DNA from: Acaudatibacter sp963835495
GTDB lineage: Bacteria > Pseudomonadota > Alphaproteobacteria > Caulobacterales > Caulobacteraceae
NCBI GenBank assembly: GCA_963835495.1
Contig: CAWIFQ010000005.1
Span: 372,001 to 436,000 of the forward strand
Direction: 5' to 3'
Length of the DNA stretch: 64,000 nt
Each line of letters starts with the position of its first letter. Position 1 is the first letter of the stretch. The notes under the pieces were generated by a model. That model worked only from the letters and a program-made list of their open reading frames with translations. It did not search any database and was not told the DNA's origin. This document shows, piece by piece, positions 1 to 9,977 of this stretch. The position numbers and the translations under genes were made by a program.

Positions 1-2
1 TC

Positions 3-131
3 CTGGCGGGCGAGCCGTTCGACGTCGACGGCCCGTTCGGGATCGCCCTCGACCCGATCTCGGGCCGCTGGTCGCGATCGAGCGATGTGGCGGTCAACTA
101 CATGATGACCGTGGCCGCCCGCCCGGCCTAG
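3..131 (+). CDS. C-terminal end of an unidentified protein (partial)
   Basis: An open frame enters from the left edge and ends at a TAG at 129-131, giving 42 residues ending in TVAARPA. Base composition matches the neighbours, so it is probably the tail of a real gene. I do not recognise the family from so short a piece. Its stop overlaps by four bases the stop of the convergent dioxygenase gene. The start and function lie outside the window. Confidence 0.5.
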   Translation: MAGEPFDVDGPFGIALDPISGRWSRSSDVAVNYMMTVAARPA

Positions 132-1093
132 CGGCCCGCCCGCTCAAACGCCTCGCGCCAGGGGGTGAGGTCCAGCGCGGGGTAGCGCTCCGCGCAGCCC
201 TGCAGCGTCTCCGCGTCCCAGTAGTCGTGGCCCGGCGGCGGGAAGCCCAGCGCCTCCAGCTGCCGCACGCTGCAGAGGTCGACCAGCGGCGTCCAGTTGG
301 CGATGCCCTTGCGCGGCCACGGGTTGGCCCCGACCCAGTCGGCGCCGGCGCCGCGGTAGGCGAGGTTGAAGAAGAATCGCCCGCCGCCGGCCAGCGACAT
401 CTCCGTGCCGCGGTGCACGACATCGGCGCCGTAGACCAGCAGCGAGCCGCGTGGCCCGACGGCGCTGACGGCCGCCGACTCCCACTGCGCCATCCGCGCG
501 TCCGACACCCTGGCGCGCGGAAACGACAGCCGCATCAGCGGCTCGTCGCGGGTCAGCTCGCGGCTGACGATGCGCGTCGCGCCGTGCGCGGCCGTGACGT
601 CGGTCAGGTAGAGGAACATCTGCGCCTGGCGGTAGCGGCCATCGGCGCGCGGCGGCAGCATGACGTGGTTGGTGTAGTCGACGTGGAACGGCTGATCGTA
701 CTGAGTGACGCCGGTGTACTTGGCGAAGGTCTCCGCCTGGTAGAGCCGCACGTCGCGCGTCCGCAGCAGGTCTTCGGCCACGGCGATGATGGCGGGATGC
801 AGCGCCAGCAGGTTCAGCGCCTGGTCGGCGAACGGAAACTCCTTCAGCCCGACGAACTGCAGCGGCCGGAACCGCGGGTCGTCGCCCTGGTTGGCCGGGG
901 CCGCCGCGCCGTCGCGAAACGCCGCGCTGCGCGGATCGCCCGCGCCGGCATGGAACTGCTCCGGCGTCGGATAAAGCTCGAACAGGCCTGGATAGGCGGC
1001 GTCGATCTCGTCCGGACCCAGCAGACGCTCGATCAGCACCCAGCCATGTCGCTCGAAATGGGCGATCTGCTCGGCGGTGTGTCGGGCTGTCAT
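128..1093 (-). CDS. Phytanoyl-CoA dioxygenase (PhyH) family protein
   Basis: This 321-residue protein has the layout of Fe(II)/2-oxoglutarate-dependent dioxygenases of the PhyH family. The iron facial triad is visible as H137-x-D139 in QPFHVDY and H227 in DVVHRGTE, and R239 is placed to bind 2-oxoglutarate. The N-terminus (HFERHGWVLIERLL) is the usual PhyH opening. The family hydroxylates lipids, secondary metabolites or small acids; nothing here fixes the substrate. It lies 8 bases downstream of the GFA-like gene on the same strand, so the two may be co-transcribed. The ATG at 1093 is the only start consistent with the family N-terminus. Confidence 0.88.
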   Translation of the reverse strand: MTARHTAEQIAHFERHGWVLIERLLGPDEIDAAYPGLFELYPTPEQFHAGAGDPRSAAFRDGAAAPANQGDDPRFRPLQFVGLKEFPFADQALNLLALHPAIIAVAEDLLRTRDVRLYQAETFAKYTGVTQYDQPFHVDYTNHVMLPPRADGRYRQAQMFLYLTDVTAAHGATRIVSRELTRDEPLMRLSFPRARVSDARMAQWESAAVSAVGPRGSLLVYGADVVHRGTEMSLAGGGRFFFNLAYRGAGADWVGANPWPRKGIANWTPLVDLCSVRQLEALGFPPPGHDYWDAETLQGCAERYPALDLTPWREAFERAGR

Positions 1094-1101
1094 GACGGCG
1101 C

Positions 1102-1497
1102 CTAGGACCGCCGCATCCCATCGGGCAGTCTGACCCAGGAATGGCGGCGGTGTTCGAAGATCGCGCGCACCGGGGCCGGGAAGGTCGGGTCGGCGAAGGC
1201 GCCGATCGCGACGGCGATGAAATCCGGCTCGCCGTCCTCGGTGTACCAGACGGTCGAGCCGCAGGTCGGGCAGAAGCGGAAGTCGAACGCCGCGCCGTCC
1301 TCCTCGCCGATCCGCCGCCAGACCCGAGCCTCGCCCTCGGTCGTGACCTGATCGGCGGGCCAGCGCGCCTGCACGCCGAAGACGCTGCCGGTGCGCTTCT
1401 GGCAGGCGAGGCAGTGGCAGATCGCGGCGCGGACTGGCCCGTCCGGCGCGGTGACGCGGAGCTGGCCGCAGGAGCAGGTGGCGATGCGAGCACCCAT
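1102..1497 (-). CDS. GFA-family zinc-binding protein (Mss4-like fold)
   Basis: The 131-residue protein carries the GFA (glutathione-dependent formaldehyde-activating enzyme-like) cysteine pattern: C8-S-C10-G, C27-H-C29-LA-C32 and C76-PT-C79-G. These cysteines bind structural and catalytic zinc in the family. Members were named for glutathione and formaldehyde binding, but for most of the family the real substrate is unknown. It fills one GFA domain from end to end, with no fusion. It is the first gene of a probable two-gene unit with the PhyH-like gene and is divergent from the GntR operon. Confidence 0.88.
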   Translation of the reverse strand: MGARIATCSCGQLRVTAPDGPVRAAICHCLACQKRTGSVFGVQARWPADQVTTEGEARVWRRIGEEDGAAFDFRFCPTCGSTVWYTEDGEPDFIAVAIGAFADPTFPAPVRAIFEHRRHSWVRLPDGMRRS

Positions 1498-1555
1498 CCC
1501 TGGAGGCTAGGCGGCGGGGCGACGGCGGGCAAGCAGGGCGTCGCTCGCCGGCCTG

Positions 1556-1602
1556 TTGACCGGCGTTATCCGGGCCAGTATTGTATTAGTGTATGCATAC
1601 AC
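1556..1602 (+). promoter_or_regulatory. GntR promoter with operator palindrome on the start codon
   Basis: A sigma-70-type promoter is visible: TTGACC at 1556-1561, a 17-base spacer, and TATTGT at 1579-1584. Transcription should begin about 1590-1593, which is the ATG at 1593, so the message is probably leaderless; no Shine-Dalgarno is present. A perfect 14-base palindrome, GTGTATGCATACAC, covers 1589-1602 and contains the start codon. A dimeric regulator bound there would block initiation, so autoregulation by the encoded GntR protein is the simplest reading. Confidence 0.7.
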
Positions 1603-2003
1603 ACCGGCAAAATGTGCTCGATGGTTTGACGCTGAGTTCAGCCGGCGTGCCGATCTATGTCCAGCTGCGCGACCAGCTCCTGCACGCCATCGGCGACGGG
1701 GTGCTGGCGCCTGGCGACCAGATGCCGACCATGCGCCAGGTGGCGGTGGCGCTGAAGGTCGACCTCAACACCGTGCGCCACGCCTACGACGAACTGGAGC
1801 GGGCCGGCGCGATCAGATTGGAGCGCGGCCGCGGCAGTTTCGTCGCCGATGCTCCGCCTGCGGTCGATCCGCCCGCCCGGGCGGCGCAGACCGACACTCT
1901 CGCCAGACAGATCCTCGCCATGGCCGCCGGCCAGGGCGTCGATCCGCTGGTCCTGGCCGAGCGGATTTCCGCCCTGGCCCAACCCAAGGAACCCCAACCA
2001 TGA
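1593..2003 (+). CDS. GntR-family transcriptional regulator, short YtrA-type
   Basis: This 136-residue protein has an N-terminal winged helix typical of GntR (about residues 12-80: PIYVQLRDQLLHAI, MPTMRQVAVAL, NTVRHAYDELERAGAI, GRGSFVAD). The C-terminal part is only about 50 residues, too short for a FadR or UbiC effector domain, which places it with the YtrA subfamily. YtrA regulators usually control the membrane-protein or transporter genes in their own operon. The stop codon overlaps the SPFH start as ATGA, indicating translational coupling. A palindrome lies directly on its start codon. Confidence 0.9.
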   Translation: MHTHRQNVLDGLTLSSAGVPIYVQLRDQLLHAIGDGVLAPGDQMPTMRQVAVALKVDLNTVRHAYDELERAGAIRLERGRGSFVADAPPAVDPPARAAQTDTLARQILAMAAGQGVDPLVLAERISALAQPKEPQP

Positions 2004-2917
2004 ACAGCTATCGCGGCGCCGGAAACCGCCTGGCCGCGTTTCTGTCGTTCGTCTTCATCGGCCTGGCCGTGCTGGCCCTGGTCCTCGGTCCGCGCGGAGG
2101 GCCCAACATCGCGCTCGCCATCGTGCTGGCGGTCATCGGCCTGATGATCCCGCAGTCGCTGATGATGGCCAACCAGTGGGAACGCGCGGTCGTGCTGCGC
2201 ATGGGCCGCCTCCAGGCGATCAAGGGACCTGGCGTGTTCTGGATCGTGCCGATCCTCGACCGCGTCGCCACCTGGCTCGACCAGCGCATCCAGACCACCG
2301 AGTTCAACGCCGAGCAGGCGCTCAGCAAGGACACCGTGCCGGTGAACATCGACGCGGTGGTGTTCTGGCAGATCCACGATCCGGAACGCGCCGCGCTGGA
2401 GATCACCGACTACCGCTCGGGCATTTCGCGCGTGGCGCAGACCTCGCTGCGCGAGATGGTCGGCTCGTCGCTGCTCTCCACCCTGCTCTCCGACCGCAAG
2501 CACGGCGACGAGGTGCTGCGCGACGAGATCGGCCGCAAGATCGCCGACTGGGGCGTCTCGGTGCTCAGCGTCGAGATCCGCGACATCAGCGTGCCGCCCG
2601 CCCTTCAGGACGCCATGAGCCGCCAGGCCCAGGCCGAGCGCGAGCGGTTGGCGCGGGTGCTGCTGGGCCAGGCCGAGCAGGAGGTGGCGATCAAGTTCGT
2701 CGAGGCCGCGGAAATCTACGCGCGCAGCCCGGCGGCCCTCCAACTTCGCGCGATGAACATTATCTACGAGACGACCAAGGAGCGCGGCGCCACCATTCTG
2801 ATGCCGAGCGCCATGGTCGATGCGATGAACCCGGGCGCGGTGCTGGGCTTGGCTACCCTGGCGCAGCAGCTCGGCGCGCAGCCGGCGACGACGCCGCAGC
2901 CACCGGCCGCGGCGTGA
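2000..2917 (+). CDS. SPFH/band-7 (stomatin-like) membrane protein
   Basis: The protein has 305 residues, starting at the ATG that overlaps the GntR stop. Two hydrophobic segments (about residues 12-32 and 36-54) are followed by a band-7 domain (WERAVVLRMGRLQ, GPGVFWIVPILDRV, QTTEFNAEQALSKDTVPVN) and a coiled region rich in Ala, Glu and Arg (SRQAQAERERLARVLLGQ). This is the stomatin/slipin arrangement. Such proteins oligomerise in membrane microdomains and often partner with NfeD-type proteases; no NfeD gene is adjacent here. Regulation by the upstream GntR protein is inferred. Confidence 0.92.
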   Translation: MNSYRGAGNRLAAFLSFVFIGLAVLALVLGPRGGPNIALAIVLAVIGLMIPQSLMMANQWERAVVLRMGRLQAIKGPGVFWIVPILDRVATWLDQRIQTTEFNAEQALSKDTVPVNIDAVVFWQIHDPERAALEITDYRSGISRVAQTSLREMVGSSLLSTLLSDRKHGDEVLRDEIGRKIADWGVSVLSVEIRDISVPPALQDAMSRQAQAERERLARVLLGQAEQEVAIKFVEAAEIYARSPAALQLRAMNIIYETTKERGATILMPSAMVDAMNPGAVLGLATLAQQLGAQPATTPQPPAAA

Positions 2918-2945
2918 GCGGGCGAACGAGGGAACGGGGGCGCAC

Positions 2946-3143
2946 ATGCGCAAGCTGGACTGGTTCCTGGCCGCGATCGTGGCGGGCTTCCTGCTCGCGG
3001 TGGTGGTGATCGAGACCACCAGCGTCTCGATCGGCGCGGTGAACTTCGGCATGGCGCACGCCGGCAGCGTCGGCGAAGTGGCGATGCGCCGGCTGGCGAG
3101 CCACCTGCCCCGCCCGCCCGTCATGAGCGTGGACCCGCAGTGA
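2946..3143 (+). CDS. Small single-pass membrane protein, unknown function
   Basis: This 65-residue protein has one clear membrane segment (about residues 7-24, FLAAIVAGFLLAVVVIE) and a short polar tail ending in MSVDPQ. It starts 28 bases after the SPFH gene and its TGA overlaps the GTG of the serine hydrolase (GTGA), so it is inside a translationally coupled operon and is likely real. I recognise no family. Its position suggests an accessory subunit of the SPFH protein or the hydrolase, but that is inference only. Confidence 0.65.
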   Translation: MRKLDWFLAAIVAGFLLAVVVIETTSVSIGAVNFGMAHAGSVGEVAMRRLASHLPRPPVMSVDPQ

Positions 3144-5308
3144 TCTCCACGACCTTGCGCCGTCTCGGCGCGGCGCTGCTGGCGGCGTTGGCGCTCGCGG
3201 CGTCCTGCGGCGGCGCGGCGTTGGCGCAGAGCGCGACCGGCGACTGGAAAGGCGTGCTCGACGTGACGCCGGCGCTGCACGTCAGGATCGCGATCCACCT
3301 GAAGCCGAAGCCCGGCGGCGGTCTGGACGGCGCGATCGACAGCCCCGACCAGGGCGTCTACGGCAAGCCACTCGTCGCGACCGCGGCGGACGGGAAGCTG
3401 TCGTTCACCGACCCCGCGATCAACGCTCAATACGCTGCGACCTGGGACCCGGCGGCTCACGCCTGGAACGGGGTCTGGCGCCAGTGGGGTCGCGACATCC
3501 CGCTGACGCTGACCGCGGGCGACTACCCGCCACCGGCCACGATCGCCGGCCTCGATGGCGAGTGGGACGGCGCGCTCGACATGGGGACCGGCCTTCGCCT
3601 GCGCCTTGCCTTCCACATCAAGACCGGGCCGCACGGCACGTTGGCGACGATCGACAGCGTCGACCAGGGCGCCTACGGCGGCGGCGTCTCGGCCATCAGC
3701 CGCGACGGCGACCACGTCATCCTGCAGATGAACCTGATCAATGCGGTGTTCGACGCCAGGCTGTCAGACGCCGACCAGACGCTGGCTGGGACATTCACCC
3801 AGAACGGCCTGCCCCTGGCGCTGGTGCTGAAGCGCCTGCCGCCTGGAGCGCCATCGCCATGGCCGCCGCCCAGCGTCGCCAACGACGCGGCCGCCGCGCC
3901 GGCCGGCGACTGGAAGATCCCGACCGACGCCGAAGTCCGCGCCCTGCTGGCCGACCGCATCGACAACGAGCATCAAGGCGTCGGCGCGGTGGTGGGGATC
4001 GTCGACGGCCATGGACGGCGCGTCGTGGTGTACGGCAAGGGCGACGCCGACAACGCGCGGCCCCTGGACGGCGACACCGAGTTCGAGATCGGCTCGATCA
4101 CCAAGGTGTTCACCGCCCTGACGCTGGCCGACATGGCGGCCAAGGGCGAAGTCAGGCTCGACGACCCGATCGCCAAATACCTTCCGCCGGGCGTGACCGC
4201 GCCGACGAAGGACGGCAAGGCGATCACCCTGCTCGACCTCGCCACCCACACGTCCGGTCTGCCACGGTTGCCGACCAATTTCGCGCCGAAGGATCCGGCC
4301 GATCCGTACGCGGACTACACCGAAGCCCAGCTCTGGCGGTTCCTCTCCGGCTATCAGCTGACCCGAGATCCCGGCGCGCAGTGGGAGTACTCCAACCTCG
4401 GCTTCGGCCTGCTCGGCGAACTGCTCGCGCGGCGGGCGGGGAGCGACTACGAGACCCTGGTCAAGGCGCGGGTCATCGGCCCGCTCGGCATGACCAGCAC
4501 CACGATCACCCTGACGCCGGACGAGCGGGCGCGCCTCGCCGTCGGCCACGACTCCTCGCTGCGCAAGGTCGCCAACTGGGACCTCACGGCCCTGGCCGGC
4601 GCGGGCGGCCTGCGCTCGACCGCCAACGACCTGATGACCTTCCTGGCGGCGGCGATGCGCCTCTCCGCAACGCCGCCCAGTCCCGGCGCCGACTTCGCCG
4701 CCACCCTGGCCGTCACCCGGCCGTCGCCGACGCCGAACATGAGCCAGGCGCTCGGTTGGGAGATCCTGCACACGCCGGCCGGCGACATTGTCGAGCACGG
4801 CGGCGGCACCGGCGGGTATCACACCTTTATCGCCTACAATCCGAAGACCAAGGTCGGGGTGGTGATGCTGACCAACGCCGAGACGGTGAACGGCGCCGAC
4901 GACATCGCCTTGCACATCCTGACCGGCTCGCCGGTCCGCGCCCTCCCCCCGCCGCCGCCCCCGCCGCCGGAACGCCACGCCGTCAGTCTGGACGCCAAGG
5001 CGATGGACGCGCTGGTCGGCCGCTATGCGCTCTCGCCCACAGCCACCGTCACGATCACCCGCGACGGCGGCCACCTGATGGCCCAGCTGACCGGTCAGGG
5101 CGCGTTCGAGGTCTTCCCCGAGAGCCCGACCGAGGTGTTCTGGAAGATCGTCGACGCCCAGGCCACGTTCACGCTCGGCAAGGACGGCCGCGCCACAAGC
5201 CTGACCCTGCACCAGAACGGCCGCGACCTCCCGGCGCCACGGATTCCCTGGGGCAGGGATACGCCCCCCATACCCCGCTCATCCCGGCGAAAGCCGGGAC
5301 CCCGGTAG
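3140..5308 (+). CDS. Exported beta-lactamase-family serine hydrolase with duplicated N-terminal domain
   Basis: The 722-residue protein starts at a GTG overlapping the previous stop. A signal peptide ending near ALAQ (residue 30) implies periplasmic location. Two related modules of about 105 residues follow (GDWKGVLDV at 34 and GEWDGALDM at 140; both contain a D-Q-G-x-Y-G motif), an internal duplication. The catalytic domain has the class C/D-alanyl-D-alanine peptidase motifs S319-ITK322, Y417-S-N and HGGGTGG (553-559). A proline run (LPPPPPPPPE) leads to a small C-terminal beta domain. The last residues (SSRRKPGPR) are encoded by an intruding palindromic repeat. The substrate is unknown. Confidence 0.88.
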   Translation: MISTTLRRLGAALLAALALAASCGGAALAQSATGDWKGVLDVTPALHVRIAIHLKPKPGGGLDGAIDSPDQGVYGKPLVATAADGKLSFTDPAINAQYAATWDPAAHAWNGVWRQWGRDIPLTLTAGDYPPPATIAGLDGEWDGALDMGTGLRLRLAFHIKTGPHGTLATIDSVDQGAYGGGVSAISRDGDHVILQMNLINAVFDARLSDADQTLAGTFTQNGLPLALVLKRLPPGAPSPWPPPSVANDAAAAPAGDWKIPTDAEVRALLADRIDNEHQGVGAVVGIVDGHGRRVVVYGKGDADNARPLDGDTEFEIGSITKVFTALTLADMAAKGEVRLDDPIAKYLPPGVTAPTKDGKAITLLDLATHTSGLPRLPTNFAPKDPADPYADYTEAQLWRFLSGYQLTRDPGAQWEYSNLGFGLLGELLARRAGSDYETLVKARVIGPLGMTSTTITLTPDERARLAVGHDSSLRKVANWDLTALAGAGGLRSTANDLMTFLAAAMRLSATPPSPGADFAATLAVTRPSPTPNMSQALGWEILHTPAGDIVEHGGGTGGYHTFIAYNPKTKVGVVMLTNAETVNGADDIALHILTGSPVRALPPPPPPPPERHAVSLDAKAMDALVGRYALSPTATVTITRDGGHLMAQLTGQGAFEVFPESPTEVFWKIVDAQATFTLGKDGRATSLTLHQNGRDLPAPRIPWGRDTPPIPRSSRRKPGPR

Positions 5309-5484
5309 GAAGAGGTTGAAGGGGAGCCACGGAAAACACGGAAAACACGGACAGGGCCTGTGACAGCCGAGCTGCGTTGCCCGATCCGAACGCGTCCGTG
5401 TTTTCCGTGTTTTCCGTGGCCAACCTTTGCAATGGTCGCCTGAGGCGCAGTCCTGCCTGGGGCCCGGCGTTCGCCGGGATGAGC
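5277..5484. repeat. Nested inverted repeats (REP-like element)
   Basis: Two inverted pairs are nested. The inner arms are perfect 27-base complements at 5326-5352 and 5394-5420 (each contains the repeated unit GGAAAACAC or its complement) around a 41-base loop. The outer arms, 5277-5303 and 5459-5484, are near-perfect complements with the core TCATCCCGGCGAA. The left outer arm lies inside the last codons of the hydrolase gene. The structure could fold as one long hairpin and end transcription before uvrC. The core resembles dispersed repeats I associate with alphaproteobacterial genomes. Confidence 0.85.
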
Positions 5485-5534
5485 GCGTTGCAGGGGATTG
5501 AGCCTGCTGACGTGAGCCGCGCGTCGGACTCGCC

Positions 5535-5540
5535 TATATT
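5535..5540 (+). promoter_or_regulatory. Candidate -10 element of uvrC (possible leaderless start)
   Basis: TATATT lies six bases before the uvrC ATG. A start site seven or so bases downstream would coincide with the ATG, and no Shine-Dalgarno sequence is present in between. The -35 region is weak (GTGAGC at 5512-5517, 17-base spacer). The reading as a leaderless promoter is tentative. Confidence 0.4.
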
Positions 5541-5546
5541 GGCGGG

Positions 5547-7415
5547 ATGCCCGACGACGTTTCCGCCCCGCCGCCGCTGATCGGCGCCGCGCTGATCAAG
5601 GACGAGGTGCGCCGCCTGCCCGACGCGCCGGGCGTCTACCGCATGTTCGGCGAGGACCGCGAGGCGCTCTACGTCGGCAAGGCGCGCTCGCTGAAGAAGC
5701 GCGTGATCCAGTACGCCCAGGGCCGCTTCCACACCCAGCGCATCGCCCTGATGGTCGACCTGACCCGGTCGATGGAGTTCACCAGCACCCGCACCGAGAC
5801 CGACGCCCTGCTGCTCGAGATCAACCTGATCAAGCAGCTGAAGCCGCGCTTCAACGTGCTGCTGCGCGACGACAAGAGCTTCCCCGAGATCGTCATCCGC
5901 CGCGAGCACCCGGCGGCGCAGCTGAAGAAGCACCGCGGCGCCCACACCATCAAAGGCGACTATTTCGGCCCGTTCGCCAGCGCCTGGGCGGTGAACCGCA
6001 CGCTGAATACGCTGCAGAAGGCGTTCCTGCTGCGCTCGTGCTCCGACAGCGTCTACGAGAGCCGCACGCGGCCGTGCATGCTGCACCAGATCCGCCGCTG
6101 CTCGGCGCCTTGCACCGAGCTGATCTCGCTGGAGGACTACGGCAAGCTGGTCGACGAGGCCGAGGACTTCCTGCGCGGCAAGAGCCGGGCGGTGATGAGC
6201 CGGATGTCGGCCGAGATGCAGGCCGCCTCCGACGAACTGGAGTTCGAGCGCGCCGCCCGCCTGCGCGACCGCATCCGCGCGCTCTCGTCGGTGGCGCAGG
6301 AGACCCAGGTCAATCCGGAGACCATCGACGAGGCCGACGTGTTCGCCCTGCACTCCGAGGGCGGCCAGGCCTGCGTGCAGGTGTTCTTCTTCCGCGCCGG
6401 CCAGAACTGGGGCAACCGCGCCTACTTCCCCCGCATCGACAAGTCCGACGAGGACCCGGCGGTGATGGCGGCGTTCCTCGGCCAGTTCTACGAGGACAAG
6501 CCGATCCCCAGGCTGATCTTGGTCAGCACCGCGCCGGACGAACGTGAGCTGCTGGCGGAGGCCTTCGCCCTCAAAGCCGGCCGCAAGGTCGAGATCGCGC
6601 GGCCGCAGCGCGGGGAGAAGCGCGAGCTGGTCGACCACGCCCTGAGCAACGCCCGCGAGGCGCTGGGCCGCAAGATGGCCGAGAGCTCGGCGCAGTCGAA
6701 GCTGCTGGCCGGGGTCTGCGAGACGTTCGGCCTGGAGGGCAATCCGGAGCGGATCGAGGTCTACGACAACTCGCACATCATGGGCACGAACGCCGTCGGC
6801 GGCATGATCGTGGCCGGGCCCGAGGGGTTCCAGAAGAACCAGTACCGCAAGTTCAACATCAAGAGCACCGAGCTCACGCCCGGCGACGACTTCGGCATGA
6901 TGAAGGAGGTGCTGCGCCGCCGCTTCGCGCGCCTGGCCAAGGAGGAGGAGGCCGGCGAGAACCCACCGCGTCCCGACCTGGTCCTGGTCGACGGCGGCGC
7001 CGGCCAGCTGGCGGCGGCGCAGGAGGTGATGGCCGACCTCGGCGTCGACGACATCGTGGTGGTGGGCGTCGCCAAGGGGCCGGACCGCGACGCCGGGCTG
7101 GAGCGCTTCTTCATCCCCGGCAAGGCGCCCTTCATGCTCGAGCCGAAGAGCCCGGTGCTCTACTACCTGCAGCGCCTGCGCGACGAGGCCCACCGCTTCG
7201 CCATCGGCACGCACCGGGTGCGCCGCTCGATGGAAATGCGCCGCAACCCGCTCGACGAGATCGAGGGCGTCGGCGCGGCGAGGAAGCGCGCCCTGCTGCA
7301 TGCGTTCGGCTCCGCGCGCGGCGTTTCACGCGCGTCGGCGGAGGACCTGGCCAAGGTCGAAGGCGTCAGCGAGGCGCTGGCCGAGCGGATCTTCGCCTAC
7401 TTCCGCAAGGCATAG
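5547..7415 (+). CDS. uvrC: Excinuclease ABC subunit C
   Basis: This 622-residue protein is full length for UvrC, the dual-incision nuclease of nucleotide excision repair that acts with UvrA and UvrB in the cytoplasm. Domains in order: GIY-YIG nuclease (about residues 25-105, GVYRMFG and LYVGKARSLKKRV), a UVR UvrB-binding motif near 205-240 (ASDELEFERAARLRDRI), the RNase H-like 5' nuclease (IEVYDNSHIMGTNAVGGM and the Asp-containing LVLVDGGAGQL), and C-terminal helix-hairpin-helix repeats (LDEIEGVGAARKRALL, KVEGVSEALAERI). The reading frame is intact. It stands alone after the repeat element. Confidence 0.97.
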   Translation: MPDDVSAPPPLIGAALIKDEVRRLPDAPGVYRMFGEDREALYVGKARSLKKRVIQYAQGRFHTQRIALMVDLTRSMEFTSTRTETDALLLEINLIKQLKPRFNVLLRDDKSFPEIVIRREHPAAQLKKHRGAHTIKGDYFGPFASAWAVNRTLNTLQKAFLLRSCSDSVYESRTRPCMLHQIRRCSAPCTELISLEDYGKLVDEAEDFLRGKSRAVMSRMSAEMQAASDELEFERAARLRDRIRALSSVAQETQVNPETIDEADVFALHSEGGQACVQVFFFRAGQNWGNRAYFPRIDKSDEDPAVMAAFLGQFYEDKPIPRLILVSTAPDERELLAEAFALKAGRKVEIARPQRGEKRELVDHALSNAREALGRKMAESSAQSKLLAGVCETFGLEGNPERIEVYDNSHIMGTNAVGGMIVAGPEGFQKNQYRKFNIKSTELTPGDDFGMMKEVLRRRFARLAKEEEAGENPPRPDLVLVDGGAGQLAAAQEVMADLGVDDIVVVGVAKGPDRDAGLERFFIPGKAPFMLEPKSPVLYYLQRLRDEAHRFAIGTHRVRRSMEMRRNPLDEIEGVGAARKRALLHAFGSARGVSRASAEDLAKVEGVSEALAERIFAYFRKA

Positions 7416-7504
7416 GGCCCGCGCCGCTTGCATATCGGTATTGAGACCGGTCGGAGAGCAGGCCAAGGTGAGCGCATGAGCGCGCACGAAAGAGGCTGCA
7501 CGAA

Positions 7505-9370
<1,866 letters not shown>

Positions 9371-9435
9371 CTCGCACCGACGCGCGGCGCCTCGCCCCAC
9401 GCCGGCGCGACCGTTTCGCCGTCGCGCGCCTTGGT

Positions 9436-9458
9436 TTATATGTGCATATGCAGGGAGG
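9436..9458 (+). promoter_or_regulatory. MarR promoter, operator and ribosome site
   Basis: A possible -10 (TTATAT, 9436-9441) is followed at once by the palindrome TGCATATGCA (9443-9452) and then by AGGGAGG (9452-9458), four bases before the GTG at 9463. The same ten-base palindrome stands in the same place before the next gene. The strong ribosome site favours GTG 9463 over the ATG at 9448, which lies inside the palindrome and has no ribosome site. Confidence 0.65.
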
Positions 9459-9462
9459 CGAA

Positions 9463-9972
9463 GTGGCATTCAACGGTTCCGGCGATGCGCCTCCAGCCGA
9501 CGATGGACGGATGATCGGCGGGGTGAATTGCCGCGAGGTCGCCGGAAGCGCTGGCCTGGCGTTGCGCCGCGCCGGCCGGCTGGCGACGCAGATCTATGAC
9601 GGGCATCTGCAGCCGGCCGGGCTGACGATCGGCCAGTTCGGCGTGATGACCCAGGTCTACGGCAGCTCGCTGTCGGGTCCGCCGCTGACGATGAAGGAAC
9701 TGTCGAACGCCATCGGCATGGACCCGACCACCCTCAACAGAACCCTGAAGCCGCTCGAGGTCCAGGGACTGGTCAGCACGGCGCCCGATCACCGCGACCG
9801 GCGCTCGCGGCGCATCCAGTTGACGGCGTCCGGGCGAGAGCGCCTCGCCCAGGCGATGCCGCTGTGGCGCGCCGCCGACGACGAGCTGCGCCGCACGCTC
9901 GGCGCTGAAACCACGCTGGCGCTAAACGGCCTGCTAGCGCTCGCGAGCGAAAAGCTGCGCAAGCCGCAATAG
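9463..9972 (+). CDS. MarR-family transcriptional regulator
   Basis: The protein has 169 residues from the GTG at 9463. It has the MarR winged-helix plan: LTIGQFGVMTQVYG, MKELSNAIGMDPTTLNRTLKPLEVQGLV as the recognition region, and the wing DHRDRRSRRIQLTASGRE. MarR dimers bind palindromes overlapping their own promoters and are released by phenolic or other small ligands. The shared TGCATATGCA sites upstream of this gene and of the membrane-protein gene at 10036 suggest that it controls both. It may once also have governed the neighbouring monooxygenase. Confidence 0.9.
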   Translation: MAFNGSGDAPPADDGRMIGGVNCREVAGSAGLALRRAGRLATQIYDGHLQPAGLTIGQFGVMTQVYGSSLSGPPLTMKELSNAIGMDPTTLNRTLKPLEVQGLVSTAPDHRDRRSRRIQLTASGRERLAQAMPLWRAADDELRRTLGAETTLALNGLLALASEKLRKPQ

Positions 9973-9977
9973 TCGCC

